From positions 1 through 57,858 of the forward strand of contig JAPLID010000196.1 in the NCBI GenBank assembly GCA_026389285.1: a DNA stretch of 57,858 bases, read 5' to 3'. Below are positions 27,695 to 37,197 of this stretch, piece after piece. The position numbers and the translations under genes were made by a program. The stretch's first letter is position 1, and every line of letters starts with the position of its first letter. Origin of the DNA: Cyanobacteriota bacterium (GTDB lineage Bacteria > Cyanobacteriota > Cyanobacteriia > PCC-6307 > Cyanobiaceae). The notes beneath the pieces were generated by a model. It did no database searches and had not been told where the DNA came from. It saw only the letters and a list, made by a program, of their open reading frames with translations.

Positions 27695-27736
27695 GCTGGG
27701 CACCCTGCGTACACTTCGCAGGCTTTGTGGGTTCCC

Positions 27737-28261
27737 ATGGCCAGCGAAACCTCCCCATCCCGCTCCTGGAATCTGATCGACCTCGGGGCGGCGGCAGCGG
27801 TGCTGCTCGCCGTGGGCGGCGTGGTTTGGAGCCCCAAGCTGAGCGGGGCCGTCGCTAGTGCCACCGGCGCGATGCAGCCGGTCACGGTCACGGTCGATGT
27901 GCGTGGCGTTCCCGCCGCCGATCCGGCCTCGCTGCTTAAAAGTGCCGCCGCCGAAGGCAAGGTGGCGATCGTGATCCGCAACCAGCCCCACGGCACCGTG
28001 GCGATCGAACGGGTGATTCCCCTGGAGCGGCGCCTCACGATCCTCACCCCCGACGGCCGTATCGTCACGGCCCCGGATCCGAATCAGAAGTCCTTCGGCA
28101 GCTTCGATGGCCGTTTCGTGCTCCGGGGTGAGGGCCGCAAGACCAGCGGTGGCGTCGTGTTCGGCAACCAGACGATCAAGATCGGTGCCCCCGTTGAGCT
28201 CGAAGGGGCGAACTACCGCTTTAACGGCACCGTGACCGACCTGAAAGTGGGGCAATCCTGA
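27737..28261 (+). CDS. DUF4330 membrane-anchored protein
   Basis: The 174-residue protein has one N-terminal membrane segment (about 11-33, NLIDLGAAAAVLLAVGG) followed by a beta-rich domain with VTVTVDVRGV, as in cyanobacterial DUF4330 proteins. The remainder should be periplasmic or lumenal. ATG at 27737 is chosen because the membrane segment follows at once; the frame is open further upstream without protein-like sequence. It ends 1 bp before the DD-peptidase gene, so the two are probably co-transcribed. Confidence 0.78.
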   Translation: MASETSPSRSWNLIDLGAAAAVLLAVGGVVWSPKLSGAVASATGAMQPVTVTVDVRGVPAADPASLLKSAAAEGKVAIVIRNQPHGTVAIERVIPLERRLTILTPDGRIVTAPDPNQKSFGSFDGRFVLRGEGRKTSGGVVFGNQTIKIGAPVELEGANYRFNGTVTDLKVGQS

Positions 28262-28262
28262 G

Positions 28263-29579
28263 ATGAGAGCCAGAAATTCTCTGCTTCAGCTCCTCGGTGC
28301 CTCCCTGACGCTTCCGGCGCTGGCCTTGCCCCTTCACGCCCAAGTGGTCGGTTCGACCACGGAGCCCTGGTCGCCAACGCTGCCGCCCAGTCGGGCGATC
28401 CAGCGCACGCCGCTGGCCACTCTGCCGCCGCTGCCAGCGCCGAACGGCCTGCCGCAGTTGCAGAGCGAGGTGAGTTGCCCTGGCCTGCAACAGCGACTGG
28501 CGGCGCTGATCGGTTCGGAGGCCCCGGTCTGGAGCGTCAGCGTCGCTGACCCCAGCGGTCGGTTGCTGGCCGATGTCAACGGCACCCGAGCGCGGGTGCC
28601 GGCGTCCAACCAGAAGCTGCTGAGCACGGCCTTCGCCCTGGATCGCCTCGGCCCCGATTTCCGGCTCAACACTCGGCTCTGGCGGCTTAGCGATGGCACC
28701 TTGCGGCTCACCGGCCAGGGGGATCCCGACCTGGCGCTACCCCATCTGCAGCGCTTCGCCAAGCTGGCCCTGGCCTCATCCGGCGGAGTGCCGGGCACGG
28801 CGGTCAAGCTGCAGCTGGCTGAGGAGCCGGCTCAGGGTTGGTGGCCCCAGGGCTGGAGCTACGGCGATCGCAGCTATGCCTACGGCGCCCCGATCACACG
28901 GCTGGCGATCACCAGCAATGCGATTGAAGATGCGGTCAGCAACCCGCCCTCCAGGCTCGCCACCTTGTTGCAGCGCGCCATGACCCAGCAGGGGGCCAAG
29001 GCCCAGCTGAGCCTGGTGCCAGCCGATGCGCCGCTGCCCAGGGATGCGGTTCTGGTGCATGAAGAGCCTTCCATCAACATGCATGGCCTGCTGAGTCTGG
29101 CCAACACCGAGAGCCACAACTTCACCGCCGAAGTGCTGTTGCGCAGTGCCGCCGGCACCTGGGATGTGGAGGATGCCGCCCGCCTTGAAACCGTCTGGCT
29201 CAAGGGCCAGGGGCTGCCGATGCAGGGCGTGATCATCCACGACGGCAGCGGTCTCAGCCGCAATGACCGCCTCACCTCCCGGCTGCTGGCCGCCTTGCTC
29301 TTGCGCATGGATCAGCACCCCTACGGCCGCGATTACATCGGCTCGATGTCAATCGCCGGCCAACGCGGCACGATGCGCCATCTGTTCAACGGCACCTCCC
29401 TCGATGGCCGCCTGTTCGGCAAGACCGGCACCCTCACCGGGGTGCGGGCGATCAGCGGTGTCCTGCAGACCAGTGATGGCCCCCGCTATGTGAGCGCCAT
29501 CTCCAATGGCGCCAGCATGCCCAACCAGACAATCGGCCAGATCATGCGTCAGGTCCAGAACGTCTCGCTCTGTCCCTAA
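28263..29579 (+). CDS. dacB: D-alanyl-D-alanine carboxypeptidase/endopeptidase, PBP4 type
   Basis: The 438-residue protein has a signal peptide (about 1-26, ending LPLHA), then a PBP4 (peptidase S13) domain with the active-site serine in SNQK (about residue 117), SxN as SHNF near residue 283, and KTG in FGKTGTLTG near residue 386. It trims or cleaves cross-linked peptidoglycan peptides in the periplasm. The ATG lies 1 bp after the DUF4330 stop. A hairpin with a short T tract follows downstream at 29714-29745. Confidence 0.9.
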   Translation: MRARNSLLQLLGASLTLPALALPLHAQVVGSTTEPWSPTLPPSRAIQRTPLATLPPLPAPNGLPQLQSEVSCPGLQQRLAALIGSEAPVWSVSVADPSGRLLADVNGTRARVPASNQKLLSTAFALDRLGPDFRLNTRLWRLSDGTLRLTGQGDPDLALPHLQRFAKLALASSGGVPGTAVKLQLAEEPAQGWWPQGWSYGDRSYAYGAPITRLAITSNAIEDAVSNPPSRLATLLQRAMTQQGAKAQLSLVPADAPLPRDAVLVHEEPSINMHGLLSLANTESHNFTAEVLLRSAAGTWDVEDAARLETVWLKGQGLPMQGVIIHDGSGLSRNDRLTSRLLAALLLRMDQHPYGRDYIGSMSIAGQRGTMRHLFNGTSLDGRLFGKTGTLTGVRAISGVLQTSDGPRYVSAISNGASMPNQTIGQIMRQVQNVSLCP

Positions 29580-29713
29580 GCGCCACAGCCTGATGCACCA
29601 CTCCACTGCCCTGGGCCTTCCTGAATCAGCCCAACGGATTGCCAAGACAACGGGTTGCCTCCCCAGCTGATTGTCATGCCGGCGGATCACCCCGCCGAGG
29701 CCTCAACGAACCA

Positions 29714-29745
29714 GGGCTCATCTCCAAGGGGTGAGCCCATCCTTT
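29714..29745 (+). terminator. Hairpin with short T tract after dacB
   Basis: GGGCTCA (29714-29720) pairs with TGAGCCC (29732-29738), and the stem can extend inwards. It is followed by ATCCTTTT. This fits a weak Rho-independent terminator for the dacB transcript, 135 bp after its stop. The rest of the gap to 29829 shows nothing else recognisable. Confidence 0.5.
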
Positions 29746-29829
29746 TGGGAATAGGTTGTGGTGAACGATCAAACCAGCGGGCTCAGACCAGGGTCCGTAC
29801 CCACTTGCTCCTGGATCCGGTGTGCCGGT

Positions 29830-30774
29830 TCAGCTGGCGATGCCCCGGGTGGCGGCGCGGCGCATGCGGCCTGCGGCCCGGCGGGCCCGGCTGATCGGTT
29901 CGCTCTCCGCCAGGTCCATCACCTCAGCCGAAGCCGGGGCGGGCCGATCCTGGCTTTGCAGTCGGCCCAGTTCCTGGCGGCCGCCGAGGACCACCTGGCT
30001 GAGTTCCTTCAGGCGTACTTCCAACTCACCTAGCACCTGTTCGGCGTAACGATTGGCCCCTTCCTGAATCGAGCTGGACTCCTGACGCGTGCGGGTCATC
30101 AGGGCCTCGCACTGCTGCTGGGTCTGCTTGCCGAACTGCAGGGCATCGGCGTGCAGCCGCTCCGCCTCAGCCTGGCTATCCCGCTGGATGCGCAGACCCT
30201 CCTGCCGCACCGCTTCCAGTTCCTGCATCGCCTGTTGTCGCGCCCGCTCGTGGTGCTCAAGCAGCTGGCGATTGCGGTCGTTGGCCTCCTGCTCCAGTTG
30301 CTGCCGCCGGATCTGGGCTTCCTGTTCGAGCTGCTGGCGGCGGCTGGCGTACTGCTGCTCCATCTGGGACATGCGCGCCTGATGTTCCTGCTCCACCTGG
30401 GCCACCTGCTGGCGCGCCTGCAGCATCAGCTGCTCGCACTGCTGGCGAGCCTGGTCGCGCAGTTCGCCCACCTGGCGTTCGGCCTCCTGGCGGATGGCGG
30501 CCTGGTTGATCAGCTGCTCGCGTTCGCGGCGGGCCTTGGTGACGATCTCCTCGGCCTGCTGGCGAGCCTTGTCGATGAAGCCCTCCCGCTGGCGGATCAG
30601 CTCATCGGCCTGGATGATCTGGGCCGGCAGGGACTCCCTCAAGGCATCCATCGTTTCGATGGCGTCCTGTTCATTGACGAGACGGCCGCCACTGAAGGGG
30701 ATGCGACTGCCATCGAGAACAATCTCCTCGAGCTGTTCAAGCTGATCGAGGACGGTGATGCGGGCCTCAGACAT
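29830..30774 (-). CDS. Long coiled-coil protein (DivIVA/ATP-synthase-B-like) downstream of coaD
   Basis: The 314-residue protein has a short N-terminal segment (ITVLDQLEQLEEIVLDGSRI, with SGGRLVNEQDA after it), then a continuous coiled coil from about residue 60 to 265, very rich in Gln, Glu and Arg, and a basic C-terminus (SRARRAAGRMRRAA). ATG at 30774 is used because it follows the coaD stop by 1 bp. Similar proteins are found beside coaD in related cyanobacteria. A scaffold or cell-division role like DivIVA is possible, but no catalytic motif is seen. Confidence 0.8.
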   Translation of the reverse strand: MSEARITVLDQLEQLEEIVLDGSRIPFSGGRLVNEQDAIETMDALRESLPAQIIQADELIRQREGFIDKARQQAEEIVTKARREREQLINQAAIRQEAERQVGELRDQARQQCEQLMLQARQQVAQVEQEHQARMSQMEQQYASRRQQLEQEAQIRRQQLEQEANDRNRQLLEHHERARQQAMQELEAVRQEGLRIQRDSQAEAERLHADALQFGKQTQQQCEALMTRTRQESSSIQEGANRYAEQVLGELEVRLKELSQVVLGGRQELGRLQSQDRPAPASAEVMDLAESEPISRARRAAGRMRRAATRGIAS

Positions 30775-30775
30775 G

Positions 30776-31267
30776 TCAACCGTTGGCAGTTGCTCGATTA
30801 AAGAGCCTGGCGAGGTCAGCTGCCACTCCCCTGGGCACCATGTGTTCAACCGCTCCCCCGAAGCGGGCCACCTCTTTCACCACCGAGCTGCTCAGAAAGC
30901 TGTGCTGGACAGCGGTCGCCAGGAACAGGGTTTCGATTTCCGCGGCCAGGGTCTTGTTGGTGTGGGCGATCTGCAGCTCAAATTCAAAGTCGCTCAGGGC
31001 CCGCAGGCCGCGCAGGATCACGGCGGCACCGCAGGCGCGGGCGAACGCCACCGTGAGTCCGTCAAAACTGTCCACCCGCACCGACGGCAGATGGCCGGTG
31101 GCTTCGCGGATCTGGCCCAGCCGTTGCTCCAGCGGGAAGGTGGGGTTTTTGCCCGGGTTCTGCAGCACCGCCACCGTGACGCCGTCGAACAGGCGGGCAC
31201 TGCGCTCGATTAGATCAAGATGGCCGAGGGTGAGCGGATCGAAACTGCCCGGATAGAGGGCGTGCAT
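30776..31267 (-). CDS. coaD: Phosphopantetheine adenylyltransferase
   Basis: The 163-residue nucleotidyltransferase makes dephospho-CoA. Motifs: [14 protein letters not shown] (contains the T/HxGH site), [13 protein letters not shown], and [12 protein letters not shown] near the C-terminus. The length is standard. It forms a two-gene unit with the downstream coiled-coil gene. The upstream gap to the divergent flavin reductase gene is about 95 bp and probably contains both promoters. Confidence 0.97.
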   Translation of the reverse strand: MHALYPGSFDPLTLGHLDLIERSARLFDGVTVAVLQNPGKNPTFPLEQRLGQIREATGHLPSVRVDSFDGLTVAFARACGAAVILRGLRALSDFEFELQIAHTNKTLAAEIETLFLATAVQHSFLSSSVVKEVARFGGAVEHMVPRGVAADLARLFNRATANG

Positions 31268-31362
31268 CTCGGCAGCGCAGCAACCTCAAGCCTATGGAGC
31301 GACCGGCCCGGCTCTGAGCAGGCTCGTTCCTAGAGTCGTCTGAACACAACGCGGCCAGACCC

Positions 31363-31854
31363 ATGAGCGACGTCACCCTCGACCAGGCGGCCAAGAAGAC
31401 CCTGCTGCGCAAGATCCCCCATGGAGTGTTCATCTGTGGCGTGGCCGAAGGCGAGGAGATCAACGGCTTCACCGCCAGCTGGGTCACCCAGGGATCGTTT
31501 GAGCCCCCCCTGGTGGTGATGGCTGTACGGGCTGACTCCACCAGCAACGGCATGATCCAGCGGACCGGCCGCTTTGCCCTCAACGTGCTGTCTGTTGAAC
31601 AGAAGGACCTGGCGGCGGTGTTCTTCAAGCCCCAGAAGGGTGTGGGGGGCCGCTTTGACGCCGCACCGTTCCAGCTCGGGGCCCTGGGCTTGCCGATCCT
31701 CGATGAGGCCCTCGGCGCCGTCGAATGCGAGCTGGTCGGCCAGGTGGCCGCCGGCGACCACACCGTGTTCGTGGGTGCCGTCAAACAGGCGGTGCTGCAC
31801 CGCGACGGGGCGGCGCTGGAGCTCGCCGCCACCGGCTGGCAGTACGGGGGTTGA
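31363..31854 (+). CDS. Flavin reductase-like FMN-binding protein
   Basis: The 163-residue protein is a single flavin reductase-like domain: the N-terminal [16 protein letters not shown], the FMN-binding [21 protein letters not shown] pattern (key [12 protein letters not shown]) and RFALNVLS. This domain is also the C-terminal module of cyanobacterial flavodiiron proteins, but here it stands alone. It would reduce FMN or bind flavin in the cytoplasm. The TGA overlaps the TTG start proposed for uvrC (TTGA), so the two genes are probably translated from the same message. Confidence 0.88.
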   Translation: MSDVTLDQAAKKTLLRKIPHGVFICGVAEGEEINGFTASWVTQGSFEPPLVVMAVRADSTSNGMIQRTGRFALNVLSVEQKDLAAVFFKPQKGVGGRFDAAPFQLGALGLPILDEALGAVECELVGQVAAGDHTVFVGAVKQAVLHRDGAALELAATGWQYGG

Positions 31855-34171
31855 CGCTGGCTGACCAGCTGCAGAATCCGCAGGACCCGAGGGCAGGCCT
31901 GGGCAATCCCCTGATGCTGCAGCCGCAGCGCCTCAAGGCCCGCCTGCGCGAGATCCCGAGCGAACCAGGCTGCTATCTGATGCGCGATGGCGAGGACCGC
32001 ATCCTCTACATCGGTAAGGCCAAGATGTTGCGCAACCGGGTGCGCAGCTACTTCCAGAGCGGCGGCGGTCACGCCCACAGCCCGCGCATCTCGCTGATGG
32101 TGCGCCAGGTCTGCGACATCGAGGTGATCGTCACCGACAGCGAGGCCGAGGCGCTGGCGTTGGAGGCGAACTTGATCAAGCAGAACCAGCCGCACTTCAA
32201 CGTGCTGCTCAAGGACGACAAGAAATATCCCTATCTCTGCATCACCTGGAGTGAGGCCTACCCGTGCATCTTCATCACGCGCCGCCGCCGCTTTCGCAGC
32301 CCCCTCGACCGCTTCTACGGGCCCTACGTCGATGTGGGCTTGCTGCGCCGCACCCTTAGCCTGGTGAAGCGGGTCTTCCCGTTGCGGCAGCGGCCCCTGC
32401 CTCTGCATCGCGATCGCACCTGCCTCAACTACGACATCGGCCGCTGTCCCGGGGTCTGCCAGGAACGCATCACCCCCGACGACTACCAGCAGACCCTGCG
32501 CAAGGTGGCGATGGTGTTTCAGGGGCGCAGCGACGAGCTGATGGAGCTGTTGCAGGACCAGATGGATCGTTACTCCGAGCGGCTTGATTTCGAGGCGGCC
32601 GCCCGGGTGCGCGACCAGCTGCAGGGGCTGGACACGCTCACCGCCGATCAGAAGATGAGCGTCGGTGACAGTTCGATCAGCCGCGATGTGATCGCCCTGG
32701 CGGCCGACGGACGGGTGGCGGCGGTGCAGCTGTTCCAGATGCGGGCCGGCCGCCTGGTGGGCCGACTGGGCTACACAGCCGACGCGATGGTGATGCCGGC
32801 GGCCTCTGTCGGGACTGAAACCGATCTGGAAGCTCAGGCTCAGGCTCTGGTGCCGTCGCTTCCGGCGACGGCGGTTGGCTCGGAGGCGGCAGTTGCTCCG
32901 GAGTTGAAGCTTGCTCCGGAGGCGAAGGAGGGCATTTCTGCAATGCCTGCTGAGGGAGAGAACGGCTCCCAGCTGAAATCAGGGCCGCCGAGCCGGTCTG
33001 AGCCATGCCCCGCCCCCGGATCCGTAGACCGATCCACCCAGGGTCCCCAGCCTGTCCTTCAGCCCGAGGCCCTACCGGGTGTCGCCGGACTCGACCACGG
33101 CCGCATCCTGCAGCGGGTGGTGGAGGAGCACTACAGCCAGGTGGACCCGGTGGAGATCCCGCCGGAGCTGCTGCTGCAGCATCCCTTGCCCCAGCAGGCG
33201 CTGATTGAGGAGTGGCTTTCGGAACGGCGCGGGCGCCGCGTGCGGCTGGCTGTCCCCCAGCGCCAGCAGAAGGCCGAGCTGATCGAACTGGTGGAACGCA
33301 ACGCTGCCTATGAGGGGCCGAGCAGCAGCTGCTGGCCACCGAAGATCTGGCCCAGCTGCTCGATCTGGCGACACCACCGCGGCGGATCGAGGGTTTTGAC
33401 ATCAGCCACATCCAGGGCAGCGATGCGGTGGCCTCCCAGGTGGTGTTCATCGATGGCCTGCCAGCCAAGCAGCACTACCGCAAATACAAGATCCAGAGCA
33501 GCAGCATCGTCGCCGGCCACTCCGATGACTTCATGGCCATGGCCGAGATCATGCGTCGGCGCTTCCGCCGCTGGTCCCAGGCCAAGGCCGAGGGGGCGGA
33601 TCTGGCTGAACTGCGCCGATCGGCCGGCACGGCTCTGCACACCGGCGGCCTCAACGACTGGCCCGATGTGGTGATGATCGATGGCGGCAAGGGCCAGCTC
33701 TCGGCGGTGATGGAGGCATTGCGGGAGCTGAATCTGCAAGACGATCTGGTCGTCTGCTCGCTGGCCAAGCAGCGCGAAGAGGTGTTCGTGCCGGGGGCGA
33801 AGCAGCCGCTCGAGAGCGAGCCCGACCAACTCGGCGTGGCCCTGCTGCGGCGGCTGCGCGATGAGGCGCACCGCTTTGCCGTCAGCTTCCATCGCCAGCA
33901 GCGCGGCGAACGGATGAAGCGCTCACGGCTGAGTGACATCTCCGGGCTGGGGCCGAAGCGGGTGCGGGATCTGCTGGCCCATTTCCGCTCGATCGACGCC
34001 ATCCAGCTGGCCAGCCCTGAGGCGATCGCCCAGGCCCCGGGCATGGGGCGGGCCCTGGCCCGGCAGGTGTGGGAGTACTTCCATCCGCCCCTGGATCAGG
34101 ACGAGGAGCTGGGGGACGGGAACCAGGAGCCGGCGGCGGATGTGCTGAGTGCAGCGATGTCCGGTCGTTGA
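31851..34171 (+). pseudogene. uvrC: uvrC, excinuclease ABC subunit C, interrupted by a frameshift
   Basis: The first segment (31851 or 31914 to about 33317) encodes the GIY-YIG nuclease ([18 protein letters not shown]) and the UVR motif ([15 protein letters not shown]). After NAAYE (near residue 488) the frame becomes nonsense. Conserved UvrC sequence resumes one frame back at 33320 ([14 protein letters not shown]) and runs to 34171, including [10 protein letters not shown] and VMIDGGKGQ with catalytic Asp residues and a helix-hairpin-helix end. Related UvrC proteins carry about 8 residues between these two points, while only 5 bases are present here, so about 19 bases appear to be missing. 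A roughly 93-residue low-complexity linker (about residues 318-410) is also unusual. It may be a real lesion or an assembly error. Confidence 0.85.
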
Positions 34172-34233
34172 AGCCCCATCCCCCCGCGGTCGTCGTTGTC
34201 GCGGGAAGATGGGGGCAACGCTGTCTGTTCTGC

Positions 34234-34668
34234 TTGCCTTCCCCGCTGCGGCTCTGGTGGTTCCCCGGGTTGGGGTTCGGGCGGTGGCGGCACCGCCGGT
34301 TGGCGTTTGCTGTCCACCTGGCTCCGACCGCCGCCCTGGCGGCCTCGCTGCTGCTGAGCGCCTGCCTGTGGCTGCTGCCGCTGGCGGGACCGTTGCTGGC
34401 GGCCTCACTGCTGGCCGGCCGGCCTGCCCCTGCGGTCGCCGCCCCAGGTCTCTGTGTCGGTCCGGTCTGCGGTGATGAATTCAGCCGCAGCGCCAAGCAT
34501 GTCTTCCAGCTGCGCCTGCGGCTACGGGATCAACGGGGTCAGCAGGAGCGGATCACGGTCGATTGCCGTGACGGCCACATCAGCCCGGCCACAGGTCCGG
34601 TGGAGCGGGGTTATGGCGCCGCGGTCGCTCGCCGGGCCTGCCGGCTGGTGGGCGGCACGCCCTCCTGA
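34234..34668 (+). CDS. Small secreted or anchored cysteine-containing protein
   Basis: The C-terminal 75 residues look real: LCVGPVCGDEFSRSAKH followed by VFQLRLRLRDQ, ITVDCRDG and AVARRACRLVGG. Four cysteines could form two disulfides. A basic stretch (RWRHRR) followed by a long hydrophobic run and AVAAP suggests a signal peptide. The start is uncertain: TTG at 34168, 34234 or 34300 are all possible; 34234 includes the basic stretch and hydrophobic run. Family unknown; the gene lies between uvrC and the photolyase gene. Confidence 0.6.
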   Translation: MPSPLRLWWFPGLGFGRWRHRRLAFAVHLAPTAALAASLLLSACLWLLPLAGPLLAASLLAGRPAPAVAAPGLCVGPVCGDEFSRSAKHVFQLRLRLRDQRGQQERITVDCRDGHISPATGPVERGYGAAVARRACRLVGGTPS

Positions 34669-34736
34669 GAGCCGGGGACGGGCCGACTGCGCGCCACAGT
34701 GCCTCGGCAGGCCGTTGCAACTGGGAGAAGGGAACC

Positions 34737-36533
34737 ATGGCCCGGGGAATCTGGGTGCTGGAGGATCAGCTCGACGCCGGACAGGCCGCCCTGGCGGCGT
34801 TCCGCCCCGGTGAGGCCCGGGTGCTGCTGATCGAGAGCGAGTCCGTCTTGCAGAAAGGCTGGCATCGCCAAAAGCTGGTGCTGCTCTGGAGTGCGATGCG
34901 CCATTTCGCCGCCGAGTTGCGGGCGGCGGGATGGGACGTCGATCACCGCGAGGCCCCCCGCTTCAGCGCCGCCCTGGCGGACTGGCAGGCCGAGCACGGT
35001 ATCGACGAGCTGCATCTGATGGAGCCGGCCGATCGGCACTGGCGCCCATCGATCGAGCGCAGCTGGGGCCGGATCGGCGCGGCGGTGAGTGCTGCTCAAG
35101 CAAGCGGTTCTGTGGCGAGAGCGGCTTCGGTGAATGGAGTTGCGGCGGACGGCGTTGAAGCGGACCCTGTTGCAGCGGAACCTGGTTTATTGAAACCAGT
35201 TGCAGCGACCCATGCTTCGGCAAGTTATGCGGCGGCGGTTCACTCCGCAGCTCCGCTGCAACTGGTCTGGCACCCCTCCAACGCCTTTCTCTGGAGCCGT
35301 GAGGATTTCGCCGCCTGGGCTGAGCGCTACCGGCAGCTGCGCATGGAGTTCTTCTACCGCGAGAGTCGGCGTCGCTTCGGGGTGCTGATCGAGCCGGCGA
35401 GTGCCGCTGCTGGCCAGGAGGCGCCGCAGGCCCAGTCCGATGCGGATCGGCAAGGGGCCGGGACCAAACGCGCAACTTCGAAGGCGCCAAAGGGGGCGAA
35501 GCCGGCGCCTGAGCCCCAGCCCCTGGGCGGCCAGTGGAACGCCCCCGATGCGATCACCGCCGCCGTGATCGCCAAGGTGGAGCGCCTTGATGGCGAGCGC
35601 CGTGCCGCAGGCCTGGCGGCCCTGCCCGGGGTGAGCACCCCCTTCGCCTGGGGCGTCACGCGCCGGCAGGCCCTGGAGGTGCTGGAGCACTTCATCGCCA
35701 CCCGCCTCGATGGTTTCGGGCCCTACCAGGACGCCATGGTGAGCCGCCAGCCGACCCTCTGGCATTCCCTGCTCAGCCCTTATCTCAACCTGGGTCTGCT
35801 GCATCCCCTCGCGGTGATCCGCCGCCTGGAGAGTGCCGGTCTGGAGCGGGGTACGCCCCTGGCCAGCCTGGAGGGGGTGATCCGCCAGATCCTTGGTTGG
35901 CGGGAATACACCCATGGCCTCTACCACTGGTTCGGGCCCAGCTACAGCGCCCACAATCACTTCGATGCCGATGCCCCTCTGCCGGCCTGGCTGGAGGGGC
36001 TCGGGGGCAGCGGCATGGCCTGCATGGACACCGTGCTCTCCGAGATCGAAGCCACCGGCTATGCCCACCACATCCAGCGGCTGATGATCCTGGCCAACTG
36101 GGGGCTGCTGGCCGGCCTCAACCCCCAGGCGTTCACCGCCTGGTTCAGCCGCCTGTTCATCGACGGATTCGACTGGGTGATGCAGACCAATGTGCTCGGC
36201 ATGGGCCTGTTCGCCGACGGCGGCCTGCTGGCCAGCAAGCCCTATGCGGCCAGCGGCAACTACATCCGCCGCATGAGCAACTACTGCCGCGGCTGCCGTT
36301 ACGACGTCAAGGCGCGCACCGGGCCCAATGCCTGTCCCTACAACGCCCTCTACTGGGATTTCCTCGATCGCCACCAGGAGCTGCTGGCCTCCAATCCGCG
36401 CATGGCCCTGATGTTGCGCCAGCTTGAACGCCTTCCGGAAACGGAGCTGGCCGCGATCAGAGCCACGGCCGCCCTCCACCGCGGCAAACAGCAGGCCGGC
36501 GCTGGGGACAAAACCGCCCAGCTCGCCCCCTAG
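34737..36533 (+). CDS. Fe-S cluster photolyase/cryptochrome (FeS-BCP, PhrB-like)
   Basis: The 598-residue protein matches bacterial cryptochrome/6-4 photolyases. The N-terminal antenna domain starts WVLEDQLD, and the C-terminal FAD domain includes GWREYTHGLYHWFGP. The four likely cluster cysteines are one in GMACMDT (near residue 429) and three in YCRGC and NACPY (spacing C-x2-C-x12-C), which matches the FeS-BCP pattern. It should repair UV photoproducts using light. The RBS GGAGAAGGGAA is close to the ATG. Two low-complexity inserts lie at about residues 116-175 and 221-263. It starts 565 bp after the end of the damaged uvrC. Confidence 0.87.
   Translation: MARGIWVLEDQLDAGQAALAAFRPGEARVLLIESESVLQKGWHRQKLVLLWSAMRHFAAELRAAGWDVDHREAPRFSAALADWQAEHGIDELHLMEPADRHWRPSIERSWGRIGAAVSAAQASGSVARAASVNGVAADGVEADPVAAEPGLLKPVAATHASASYAAAVHSAAPLQLVWHPSNAFLWSREDFAAWAERYRQLRMEFFYRESRRRFGVLIEPASAAAGQEAPQAQSDADRQGAGTKRATSKAPKGAKPAPEPQPLGGQWNAPDAITAAVIAKVERLDGERRAAGLAALPGVSTPFAWGVTRRQALEVLEHFIATRLDGFGPYQDAMVSRQPTLWHSLLSPYLNLGLLHPLAVIRRLESAGLERGTPLASLEGVIRQILGWREYTHGLYHWFGPSYSAHNHFDADAPLPAWLEGLGGSGMACMDTVLSEIEATGYAHHIQRLMILANWGLLAGLNPQAFTAWFSRLFIDGFDWVMQTNVLGMGLFADGGLLASKPYAASGNYIRRMSNYCRGCRYDVKARTGPNACPYNALYWDFLDRHQELLASNPRMALMLRQLERLPETELAAIRATAALHRGKQQAGAGDKTAQLAP
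35139..35183 (+). repeat. 15-bp tandem repeat x3 in the photolyase insert
   Basis: Three contiguous units (35139-35153, 35154-35168, 35169-35183) share the pattern GTTG-x-x-GCGGA and encode VAADG, VEADP and VAAEP. A further partial copy (GTTGCAGCG) is at about 35199. They form part of a 60-residue insert. Confidence 0.88.
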
Positions 36534-36588
36534 CCTGCTTCCAGCGCCATCTTCACGACACCCTTCGCTCCCAGTCCGCGCCGTCTGC

Positions 36589-37197
36589 ATGCTCTTCGCC
36601 CTTGTCTGGCCGCCCGAGGCCTATCTCTGGTTCAAGACCCTCCACATCGTCGGCGTGGTGGTCTGGTTCGCCGGTCTCTTCTATCTGGTGCGGCTGTTCA
36701 TCTATCACCGCGAAGCCGAGGAGCTTGAGCCGGCACTGGTGGAGCCGTTCCGACAGCAGTACGCCCTGATGGAGCGGCGCCTGGCCAACATCATCACCAC
36801 GCCGGGCATGGTGGTGGCGGTGGTCTGCGCGGCGGGGCTGCTGAGCGTCAATCCCGCCTGGCTGCATCAGGGCTGGATGCACGCCAAGCTGGCCTTCGTG
36901 GCAGCTTTGCTCGCCTACCACGCCTTCTGCTATCGGCTGATGGGTCAGTTGCAGCGCGGGGCCTGCCTGTGGAGCCCGAAACAGCTGCGCGCCCTGAACG
37001 AACTGCCCACCCTGCTGCTGGTGATCGTGGTGATGTTGGTCGTGTTCAAGGACCAGTTCCCCACCGGCGCCGCCACCTGGTTCATCGTGGCGCTGGTGGT
37101 GTTCATGGCCGCTTCGATCCAGTTCTATGCCCGCTGGCGCCGGTTGCGGGCGGAACGGCTGGCGGCAGAGGGGGGAGGAGACGGTGCTGCGGCCTGA
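36589..37197 (+). CDS. hemJ: Protoporphyrinogen oxidase HemJ
   Basis: The 202-residue integral membrane protein (TIGR00701/UPF0093 family) oxidises protoporphyrinogen IX to protoporphyrin IX for heme and chlorophyll. Four to five hydrophobic helices are visible. Family features: LHIVGVVVWFAGLFYLVRLF with the conserved His, and WMHAKLAFV with the conserved Lys. ATG at 36589 gives the usual N-terminus; the frame is open further upstream over the photolyase end, but that is shadow. It overlaps the PHP gene by 14 bp. Confidence 0.92.
   Translation: MLFALVWPPEAYLWFKTLHIVGVVVWFAGLFYLVRLFIYHREAEELEPALVEPFRQQYALMERRLANIITTPGMVVAVVCAAGLLSVNPAWLHQGWMHAKLAFVAALLAYHAFCYRLMGQLQRGACLWSPKQLRALNELPTLLLVIVVMLVVFKDQFPTGAATWFIVALVVFMAASIQFYARWRRLRAERLAAEGGGDGAAA

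Noticed and set aside
25454..35183. CRISPR-like arrays from the short repeats
   Set aside because: Repeats are 12-17 bp, contiguous, without spacers, and mostly inside coding sequence.
35187..36590. Antisense ORF of 467 codons opposite the photolyase
   Set aside because: No motifs; the photolyase on the other strand is well supported.
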